From positions 98,772-162,771 of the forward strand of contig JAWQFJ010001218.1 of the NCBI GenBank assembly GCA_034096865.1: a stretch of 64,000 nt of DNA, read 5' to 3'. The position numbers and the translations under genes were made by a program. The notes beneath the pieces are model-generated. The model saw only the letters and a list, made by a program, of their open reading frames with translations, did no database searches and was not told the DNA's origin. The DNA comes from Theodoxus fluviatilis (lineage: Eukaryota > Mollusca > Gastropoda > Cycloneritida > Neritidae). This document shows, in pieces, positions 33,594-64,000 of this stretch. Numbering within the stretch: position 1 is the first letter of the stretch; each line of letters starts with the position of its first letter.

Positions 33594-34432
33594 GACTCAC
33601 ATGCGAAGCAAAAGTGAGTCTATGTACTGAGCCGTGTCGTCCGTCCGGGCGTCCGGGCGTCCAGGCGTCCGTCCGTCCGGGCGTAAAAAACTTAAACGTT
33701 GGATTTTTCTCGGAGACTATTAAGTCTATCAACACCAAATGTGGCATGATGGTGTATGATGACAAGGCCTCAAAAAACATACATGGTGACTTGACCTTGC
33801 TTCAAGGTCAAGGTCACAGGAGCCATAAATGTGGTCTCAAAAACAGTCATTTTTCACATTTTCCCAATTTTCTCCCATGTTATTGAGAATGGCGGCCTTA
33901 GCTACAAGTGGTATATAGGTCAAAGCAAGCCCTATCTTTTGATACCAGTTTGGTTGACCTTGCTTCAAGGTCAAGGTCACAGGAGCTCTTCAAAGTTGGA
34001 TTGTATACATATTTTGAAGTGACCTTGACCCTGAACTATGGAAGATAACTGTTTCAAACTTAATAATTATGTGGGGCACATGTTATACTTTCATCATGAG
34101 ACACATTTGTTCACATATCATCAAGGTCAAGGTCACTTTGACCCTTATGAAATGTGACCAAAATGGGGTAGTGAACCACTAAAAGTGACTATATCTCATG
34201 GTAGAAAGTGCCAATAAGCACCATTGTGCTTCCTATGTCTTGAATTAACAGCTTTGTGTTGCATGACCTTGGATGACCTTGACCTTGGTCAAGGTCACAT
34301 GTATTTTGGTAGGAAAAATGTAAAGCATTTCTTAGTGTATGATGTCATTGCTAGGTTTAGTTGTTTGACCTTGACCTTGAAGGTCACCTGAAGGTCAAGG
34401 TCATATAAAGGTCAAGGTCAAGCATGTGAGTC
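33594..34432. mobile_element. Nuclear-receptor-half-site-rich TIR element, copy A
   Basis: Ends are GACTCACATGC and GCATGTGAGTC. The left end can also fold on itself (GACTCAC...GTGAGTC at 33594-33620). About 21 AGGTCA/TGACCT half-sites occur in 840 bp, many as TCAAGGTCA and in direct pairs AAGGTCAAGGTCA. Copies are at 46479-47305 and 63012-63661. Copies A and C also share downstream GTATGGGCTTTGCCCTTCTT. No protein-coding capacity. Confidence 0.85.
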
Positions 34433-34639
34433 GTATGGGCTTTGCCCTTCTTGTTTAAAAGTGTGCATGGCCACGTTGACAATGTGTTGCTTCTTTCTTT
34501 TAATGAATTTGAAACCATGCATGATCGAAAAGAAATAATCACAACTATACTGAACAATGTATCATACATTAGCAGTCAAGCTGTTAATGACTGCTGTTTT
34601 CTTTATGTGATATTTGCCTCCTGTATGAGAAACATCTAC

Positions 34640-35780
34640 AACACCAACAAGATCTGTACCATGTCTTTATAGACTTTAAGAAAGCATTTGACAGAGTCTG
34701 GCATGCTGCGCTGTGGGCCACAATGAGAAGCTACAACATCAGCTCCAAGATCATTAAAGTCGTCGAACATCTCTATGACAGAGCGACCAGCGCAGTCCTG
34801 TTCAATGGTACCACAGGCGAATGGTTCAGGACAACGGTCGGAGTCGGACAGGGCTGTCTACTCTCCCCCACACTCTTCAACCTCTTCCTCGAAAGGATAG
34901 TGACTGATGCCCTAGCAGACCACGAAGGATCGATCAGCATCTGTGGCAGAAAGATCACCAACTTACGTTTTGCTGATGACATTGATGGATTAGCAGGAAG
35001 TGAAGAGGAGCTGACTAGTCTTGTCGAGCACCTGGACAAGACCTCACAGGCATATGGCATGGAGATCAGCGCCGAGAAGACCAAGGTGATGACGAACAAT
35101 CCTCGGGGCTTCAAAATGGAAATCAAAGTGAAGGGCCAAAAACTGGAAGCTGTGAACAACTTCAGATACCTGGGATCTATCGTGACTGATGAAGGGTCCA
35201 TCCAGAGATACTGTCCAGAATAGCACAAACAACAGCAGCATTGGCAAAGTTGAAGCCAATATGGCGTGACAGAAATATCACTTTCGCGTCGAAGATCAGG
35301 CTCATGCGCACGCTGGCCATCTCCGTATTCTTGTATGCATGCTAGTCCTGGACACTCGCATCTGAACTACAGAGACGGATACAAGCCCTGGAAATGAGAT
35401 GCTACCGCAAGATTCTGAACATCTCATATAAAGATCATGTCACGAATGAGGAAGTCAGCAACAGGATCAGGAGAGCAATTGGACAGTACGAAGACCTGTT
35501 CTCAATCGTAGAAAGCTGCAGTGGTACGGTCACGTGTCAAGAGGCAGTGGGCTGGCCAAGACCATCCTGCAAGGTACCGTACCAGGTGGGAGAAGGAGAG
35601 GCAGGCAGAGAAAGAGGTGGGAAGACAACATCAAAGAGTGGACAGGCTTGACCTTTGCTGACTCACAGCGAGCCACAGAGGATAGAGCTCGATGGAGGAA
35701 GATTGTACGAAAGTCATCAGTGGTGCCTCAACAACCCATCTCAGGGTTACGAGACTGAACTGAACTGAACTGAACTGATA
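34640..35780 (+). mobile_element. RTE-type non-LTR retrotransposon, 5'-truncated
   Basis: RT blocks in order: FIDFKKAFDRVWHAALW, GVGQGCLLSPTLFNLFLE, TNLRFADDIDGLAG (catalytic F-A-D-D, about 34966-35007), GMEISAEKTKVM and FRYLGSIVTDEGS. After a frame change near 35205 come MRTLAISVFLYAC and ALEMRCYRKILNISYKDHV, then GGRRRGRQRKRWEDNIKEW. The 3' end is a short (CTGAA)n tail at 35753-35777, typical of RTE elements. The copy is broken by frameshifts and lacks the endonuclease. Confidence 0.9.
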
Positions 35781-37344
35781 TTTGCCACAGGTTTTCAGCT
35801 ATGTTGCAGAGAAGTGGATTGAATAGAGCTTTCATGCTCCGAAACAATAGGAAACCCAACTCCATTTTTGGTTAAATCAAGATAAGGCATGTATGCTGAC
35901 AAAGAACAGCTATAAGCACCAATTAATTGCAAGGGAACTTCAATAACTAAGTCTGCTATTTTGTAAGTTGCCAGATCACCAAAATTTTGCTTTGATTAAA
36001 AGACAAGCAAATGAGACATACACTTCATGACTTGCATGCTTCCTTTATCGTCTTGCAAAGTTTCGTAGATTCTACAAGTGCGACGTGAATAATTTTGACT
36101 TCAAAGTTGACATGTAGTCACCATGTAGTTTACTGCAGGATCAATTTTTGGCAAGTTCACTTTATCCTACTTTGATTGAAACAGCAAATAAGTGAGACAT
36201 AGACATGCATGTGTATCAGCTACTTAACAAGTTTGGTGGATGTCTATCAGGTGCTGCATGAGCAATTTAAATTTTAAGTTGACACATAGTAGAAAATGGC
36301 TTATAATGAAGGCTTACTGATGGGCAATCTATTCACCATGCACAAACTGGTGACATAACATGAAACCACTCCATATACAATGTAGATGGTTCTGATTTGC
36401 CCTGCATGTTTTGACATGGAAGAAATGCCAAAGTTATGACTGCACTCCACTCCATTGAGCATAGTGTGCCATTTGCTCAATGTGCATTGCATCCCTCTTG
36501 CAGTGAACAAGGTGTCTATGGAGAGATAGGCAACAGGTTCATTTGAAACAACAATCATGAACTCAACAATGAAAATGTGAAATGAACAAAACAAAACCAT
36601 ACACATACAATACTGTTGGAAAATATAAAGCTTCTGTATCATAACGACTACCAGTACTTAACTTTGCCTCAGAAAGGAAATGCTACTCACTGCGTAGCTT
36701 TCGGCCACTGTCCTGCAGCCTTCTTCAGCGCGAATGTTGAACCAGAGAGTATCTCATCTGTATTGGTATCATATATGTTGTAGTCTTGCTGTTGTGATCA
36801 CAATGTCATTATGAAAACTCATCGTTGTTGCTTTGTAAACTGTACTGTTGGCTGTCCCTCCATGAACATACTTTTTAGGCAACCCCCCAAGAAAGTTATG
36901 GTTACAGTGACCTGACTGACCTTATTTTTGTCTGCTGACCCTAACCTTTTTTGTTGTTGAGTGTGCATTTGAAAAAAAAATTATAAAGGGAAGAAATCAA
37001 AGGTAACCAACAAAATGTGTGCTATCCCATCCTCCCAGCCCTATGAGCACTAGGAATCCACTATTTAAAGTAAAAAAGATTTTTTTTTTCAGCACAAGAG
37101 AAATTGTGAGATATGTTCAATCTGGCCTCTTCTATTTAAAAAATATATAAATAAAAAGTAAAGTTCAGGCCGACCTACCAACTCTTTATTTGTTGTTGCC
37201 ATGTTACCATAACCAAAACTATTTTTTCTTTTGGCCATATCAGCGTTGACATGTGGCCTTGGCAGCACTTGCTCTACTGTAGTCAGCAAACCTGTTGCAG
37301 GTTGTCCAGTGTTGCAATTCAGTGCTGAGTATCCCTATTCCCAG
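35781..37344. other. No gene recognised; satellite-like hairpin motif near 36.7 kb
   Basis: AT-rich. On the minus strand around 36695-36735 there is a TGAAGAAGG...GGCCGAAAGC block like that in the 354/358-bp satellite. Confidence 0.4.
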
Positions 37345-38465
37345 CCTCCTGTGGGTTGGGGGTCAGAATAGACCCATTGCATCTCCCTACGTGATTCGTA
37401 AATGGCAAATAAATAGGGACATGGTGACTTGATGTGTGCTTACTCAGAACTATTGGAGTGATTTTTGTGCTTTATGGCCCTACATAGCCTATAATGGTTG
37501 ATAGGCACGTACCGGTTGTCCCCCGGTTTTGCTGCCGATCCGGTCAAGAATCGGAACGGTTGATTCATTTGCATACAATCCGGCCCGGTTCTTGTCCGTA
37601 GGGCAGGCTCTATTCCCCGACCCGGTATCGACCGATTTGTATGTCGGGCGACGCGAGAGTGACGAGAATCTCGCGACTAGTTGCCAATTTAAATGGCCGA
37701 CGTGTCTCCGCTTTGCACAGAAATCGGTGTATTTGGGGGATACTAAAACCCCATCCAAAGAAAATGTAAGCCATGAACAGCATTAATTTATCAAAGCTGC
37801 ATGTTGAATGCATCATTAGGTCGTGAAAGGTTCTACATTTTACAAATTAATGCAGGTCGACACGGCGAAGAATCTGTCGCCACGGCATTGCATGTTCGCA
37901 CAGAAAACGCTGTATTTCGGGATACTAGAAACCCCATCCAAAGAAAATGTAAGCCATGAACAGCATTAATTTATCAAAGCTGTATGTTGAATGCATCAAT
38001 AGGTCGTGAAAGATTCTACTTGTTACAAATCGAATGCAGGTCGCACGCAGATGTACAGGGCGAAGAATCCACCGCTTATCGTTGCGCGTTCGCACAGAAA
38101 ACGCTGTATTTCGGGATACTAGAAACCCCATCCAATGAAAATGTAAGCCATGAACAGCATTAATTTATCAAAGCTGTATGTTGAATGCATCAATAGGTCG
38201 TGAAAGATTCTACATTTTACAAATCGAATGCAGGTCGCACGCATACAGCTACACGTCAAAGCGTCGTTGCCATAGCTCGGCGAAGGGACGTAACTCTAAA
38301 TTCTGACCTCGCTGAAAATCGCTCGAGTGCGATGTCTCGGTGTAATCGTTGCGTGTGGTTGTCAACCCGATTTTTACACGCACGGTCAGACCGGATCGGG
38401 AGCAAAATCGGCTTGAAAACCGGTGCGTGTATAGGCGCTTTAAAACTCCGTTCATCCATCCGTCC
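37345..38465 (+). mobile_element. SINE-like element, copy 7, split by a nested element
   Basis: Family blocks GGGTTGGGGGTCAGAATAGA, ACGTGATTCGTAAATGG and GTTGATAGGC run to 37506. The tail (TAAAACTCCGTTCATCCATCC) resumes at 38437. A diverged 14-bp duplication (ATCCCTATTCCCAG at 37331-37344, ATCCCCATTACCAG at 38466-38479) flanks the whole. Confidence 0.85.
37507..38430. mobile_element. 924-bp TIR element with three internal repeats
   Basis: Inverted ends ACGTACCGGTTGTC and (reverse strand) ACACGCACCGGTTTTC, each followed by matching GCCGATCCGGTC/CCCGATCCGGTC blocks. ATAGGC at 37501-37506 and 38431-38436 is the likely target duplication. Inside are three tandem copies (about 170-190 bp) of a segment with CACAGAAA, GGGGATACTA/CGGGATACTA, CCCCATCC and ATGTAAGCCATGAACAGC. 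No transposase frame seen. Confidence 0.8.
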
Positions 38466-38479
38466 ATCCCCATTACCAG

Positions 38480-39583
38480 TGCAGGGGATACTCTTTATCA
38501 ATCTAATGTAAAAAGTCCCATTCGCAGGGCACAGATAGCTTATGATGGTTTTTGGGTGAAGTTGCAGAGCCATGGTTGTAACTGCTTGAGGGAGTACTGC
38601 TTTGGAAAGGCATGCAGTGGAAGGAGCATGATCAAGGTCCCGCCTTTAGGACCTGTGAAGTCGTGGAAAACCTTAACTGAAGTGGAATTCCAATTGGAGT
38701 TTACCCAAAATGGTAATGTAAAAAATGATAGAGTCAGGACTATGCAGGACTGAACTTCATTGGCTGGGTCTTAAACCAGCTTCCACTGTACCATATTTCA
38801 GTCTTGTGAAATCTCATATAGCATCCCTAATACTATAGTAATAGCATCCCAAACCCCATCACCTCCAATGCCACTCAGCAGTGCTGGACAAAAATATATG
38901 CTCATCACGCTCCTTAGATCATGCTCAAAGGACTCCTCAACTGCAGATCATGGTAAACAGCTTCATACAGCACTCCTGATTGCTTGCTGGCCCCGGTTGA
39001 GGACTGCAAAAGAAACTATTCTCGGCATGTCAACCTGATGCAGTATCTGAATGAACAGTTTTTGTGTTCTCGAAGGCTCCTGCTGCCTTATGCAGAGTGA
39101 ATGTGAAATAGCAACAACCTTCACACTAGACATTCTGCAATAGAAAGGAAGCAGTTTGTCACTTGATGTTATGAAAACCATTTGTATGCATTCTCTCCTT
39201 CTCTTACTTTTGCACAGGAATGAAAATCTTACAGAGCTTCTCACAGGCATCCAAATACATGTATTTTAGTGCTCAGGCATCCCTGTTTCAGAAATGTGTT
39301 GAAATACTCGTGCAACTTTTCATTCGCATTTTGACTGTTGACTTCTGTGTTGTTTTCATCAATAACAGTGGACTGGGAAAACCTATGGTAGACTCTGGGG
39401 TTAAACTTATGTTAGCATACACATTTTTTATGGACTGTTACCAGTGATGCCAATTAATGATGGTGCACATTACATGGAAGGCATTTGCATGTTCACTGTT
39501 GTATAACCCTAGTTGTGATTTTTCACAGTATATTCACTGCTCTCATGGAACTTTATTCATGCTTCTGTCTGCCTGCCTGCCAA
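38480..39583. other. No gene recognised
   Basis: Mixed-composition sequence without supported exons. Confidence 0.4.
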
Positions 39584-39743
39584 CCTGCCTGCCTGTCTGT
39601 CTCTGTCCCTTCCTCTCTCTCTCTCTATCCCCCCCCTCTCTTTGTCCCTCCCTCCCTCTCTCTCTCTGCCCCCCCCCCCCCCCCCCCCCTCCCTCTCTCC
39701 TATTACATAGAACTCCATGTTAGCTATGTTTGCATTTTTGTTG

Positions 39744-39782
<39 letters not shown>

Positions 39783-39950
39783 CACATGCGCACGTGTGTG
39801 CGTGCAAGGGCTAGGTGCATGAATAAGTGGATTTAACTCTCTGTCACTGTCTGTCTGTGTGTCTGTCTGTCTGTCTGTCTGTCTGTGTGTCAATGTGTGC
39901 CTGTGTCTCTGTCTGTCTGTCCGTCCGTCTACCCCCCCCCCCCCCCCTCC

Positions 39951-40041
<91 letters not shown>
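39584..40041. repeat. Compound microsatellite cluster
   Basis: (CTGC)n, (CT)n with two poly-C runs, (GT)n at 39749-39778, (CTGT)n at 39848-39930, and (CA)n at 39968-40041 follow one another. The open frames through it are low-complexity artefacts. Confidence 0.95.
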
Positions 40042-40042
<1 letters not shown>

Positions 40043-40223
40043 ACCCTACCCGACATGCATACCAGTGTTTTTCATCTCTGGATTAATAACCTTTTTCGCA
40101 TTAAAATGCGCATGCGTCCGGACTAAAGACTGATGATACGCGTGATGACCCTCGCGATATTAATTTGTACAATCATGGTAACAATGCCGCACTTGAGGTC
40201 GAAATTATCTCCCATTCTGCCAT

Positions 40224-40406
40224 CCCCCAGTGGGTTCGGGGTAAGAATTGACCCACCGTGTCTCCCTACGCGATTCGTAAGAGGCGAATAACTAGGGACA
40301 CCGTGACATGATTCGCGTTTGCTCTAAACTGTTATAGTGATTTACATGCTTAATGGCCTTATATAGCCTACAAAGGCTGATAGGCCGTAAAACACCATCA
40401 ATCCAA
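40224..40406 (+). mobile_element. SINE-like element, copy 8
   Basis: Best-preserved copy. Blocks: GTGGGTTCGGGGTAAG, GACCCACCGTGTCTC, ACGCGATTCGTAAGAGG, CTAGGGACACCGTGAC, GGCTGATAGGCCGTAAAAC and a short ATCAATCCAA tail. A perfect 14-bp duplication TCCCATTCTGCCAT flanks it (40210-40223 and 40407-40420). Confidence 0.95.
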
Positions 40407-40420
40407 TCCCATTCTGCCAT

Positions 40421-40995
40421 ACCTTTGTTTAATGACGACAAATACAATAACCGCAAGGAGCATTGCACAAATCGATTGTGGGAAGCCGTGGAAGAATGTC
40501 CAAGGCCCCGGTCCCTCTCTCGATTCACGTGGATGCTGACAGAAAACAGGTGCTCGATAACTCTACATGAAAGGACCGGTTGCCCCTAGCAACTGTGTCC
40601 GTAACTAGGGCCTGAATGAAAAAAAACGCGCTTTCTTCATAGCTTCATTTCACACTACTTAAGTTCAGTTAAACGACTTTTATCAAAAGGAAATATAGAT
40701 GAAATTGTATCATTCCCTCGAGAACAGCTGCTGATTATTTTAGTTCTAATTTAGATGTTTTAATGGAGGGAAATGTTTTCGTATAAACTTTGTTAATTTA
40801 TCAAAATGGGGGATTCTGCTGACAACAAATGTAAAATAATCACACATTCTTCTGTTTTTGTCTTTTTGACCAACATGCAGAGGGATTTTAGCGTTTATTC
40901 GTCTCCGAAACCAGCTAAGGCTTTGCTTTGAGAGTGTTGCAGTCGCCATATTTGTATGTCTTCGCGACGGAGCACGCCGAGCAGCGAAATGCGAC
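40421..40995 (+). other. 5' flank of KATNAL2
   Basis: No TATA box or clear initiator was assigned. The last 100 bp before the ATG is richer in CpG (TCTTCGCGACGGAGCACGCC), compatible with a TATA-less promoter or 5' UTR. Confidence 0.4.
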
Positions 40996-63002
<22,007 letters not shown>

Positions 63003-63011
63003 TGACTTTTT

Positions 63012-63661
63012 GACTCACATGCGAAGCAAAAGTGAGTCTATGTACTCACCCGTGTCGTCCGTCCGGCCGTCCGTGAAAAACTTTAACGTTGGATTTTTCT
63101 CGGACACTATTAAGTCTATCAACACACAATTTGGCATGATGGTGTATGATGACAAGGCGTCAAAAAACATACATAGTGACTTGACCTTGCTTCAAGGTCA
63201 AGGTCACAGGAACTCTTTAAAGTTAGATTGTATACATATTTTGAAGTGACCTTGACCCTGAACTATGGAAGATAACTCTTCCAAACTTCATAACATTGTA
63301 GTACACATGTTATACTTTCATCATGAGACACATTTGGTCACATATCATCAAGGTCAAGGTCACTTTGACCCTTATGAAATGTGACCAAAATGGGGTAGTG
63401 AACCACTAAAAGTGACCATATCTCATGGTACAAAGTGCCAATAAGCACCATTGTGCTTCCTATGTCTTGAATTAACAGCTTTGTGTTGCATGACCTTGGA
63501 TGACCTTGACCTTGGGTCAAGGTCACATGTATTTTGGTAGGAAAAATGTGTAAAGCAGTTTTTAGTGTATGATGTCATTGCTAGGTTTAGTTGTTTGACC
63601 TTGACCTTGAAGGTCACCTGAAGGTCAAGGTCATGTAAAGGTCAAGGTCAAGCATTGAGTC
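63012..63661. mobile_element. Nuclear-receptor-half-site-rich TIR element, copy C
   Basis: Shorter copy lacking the central segment between the two TTGACCTTGC blocks of copies A and B. The left end is intact; the right end reads GCATTGAGTC, having lost two bases. The AGGTCA clusters are retained. Lies in KATNAL2 intron 9. Confidence 0.85.
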
Positions 63662-63761
63662 GTATGGGCTTTGCCCTTCTTGTTTTTTTTGTTTGTTTTT
63701 TTTGCTTTGTTAACTTCAACACTCTTTCAGACCTGATGCAGGAGTCAGTAAACAATACCGA

Positions 63762-63864
63762 GGAGGAGGAGGAGGAGGAGGAGGAGGAGGAGGAGGAGGA
63801 GGAGGAGGAGGAGGAGGAGGAGGAGGAGAAGAAAAAAAGAAGAAGAAAAAGAAGAAGAATAATA

Positions 63865-63938
<74 letters not shown>

Positions 63939-63942
63939 AAGA
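63762..63942. repeat. (GGA)n and (GAT)n microsatellites
   Basis: About 22 GGA/GAG triplets, a GAAAAA-rich spacer, then about 25 GAT triplets. A further (GAT)n run begins near 63980 at the right edge. Confidence 0.95.
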
Positions 63943-64000
63943 ATAATGACAATAATAACAATAGTAATAACAATAAAAATGATGATGATGATGATGATGA

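Noticed and set aside
39584..40041. Frames encoding runs of Cys/Val, Thr/His or Ser/Leu
   Set aside because: Low-complexity translations of microsatellites. The same applies near 9.8, 17.1, 28.8, 43.3, 44.4 and 63.8 kb.

Overview
The window is eukaryotic nuclear DNA: interrupted genes with GT-AG introns, long (CA)n, (GA)n and (GAT)n microsatellites, and many nested transposable elements. The only confidently named host gene, KATNAL2, is metazoan. Together with the LINE and SINE repertoire and the dispersed repeats, this suggests a marine invertebrate, most likely a mollusc. That assignment is inference; no taxonomic marker was found.

Layout. 1-7.9 kb has no recognisable gene, but holds a palindromic MITE, a 25-bp minisatellite and a SINE. 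7.9-9.75 kb (minus) is a broken gene with a TerD-like domain; its exon is split by a SINE with a clean target-site duplication (TSD). 10.36-15.53 kb is a complete minus-strand Gypsy-type LTR retrotransposon with LTRs that read as identical and one open 1324-codon gag-pol frame. 16.3-18.6 kb is the 5' end of a THAP-like gene: a TIR transposon carrying a G-tract tandem array sits between its promoter-like region and ATG, and a reversed SINE dimer sits downstream. 19.5-23.8 kb is a foldback element and three non-LTR retrotransposon fragments. 23.8-27.8 kb is a 354/358-bp satellite array, interrupted by a 639-bp foldback element and ending in an N gap. 27.8-28.2 kb is a 24-bp coding-like minisatellite. 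28.5-29.9 kb (plus) holds the last three exons of an unidentified gene with an acidic/basic tail. 33.6-38.5 kb is transposons, including a LINE and an element nested in a SINE. From 41.0 kb to beyond the right edge lies the 5' half of KATNAL2 (plus), with nine exons ending just before the AAA Walker A exon.

Two points matter for use. First, 48,275-53,978 and 54,001-59,739 are two nearly identical copies separated by an N gap, so KATNAL2 exons 4 and 5 appear twice. Using both pairs would break the frame, so this is most likely an unmerged contig overlap or haplotype duplication. Second, a dispersed element with inverted ends GACTCACATGC/GCATGTGAGTC (33.6, 46.5 and 63.0 kb) is packed with AGGTCA half-sites, many in the TCAAGGTCA form bound by monomeric nuclear receptors. 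Two of its copies lie in KATNAL2 introns.

A dispersed SINE-like family of about 165-200 bp with (ATCC)n-type tails occurs at least eight times. Six insertion events show TSDs.
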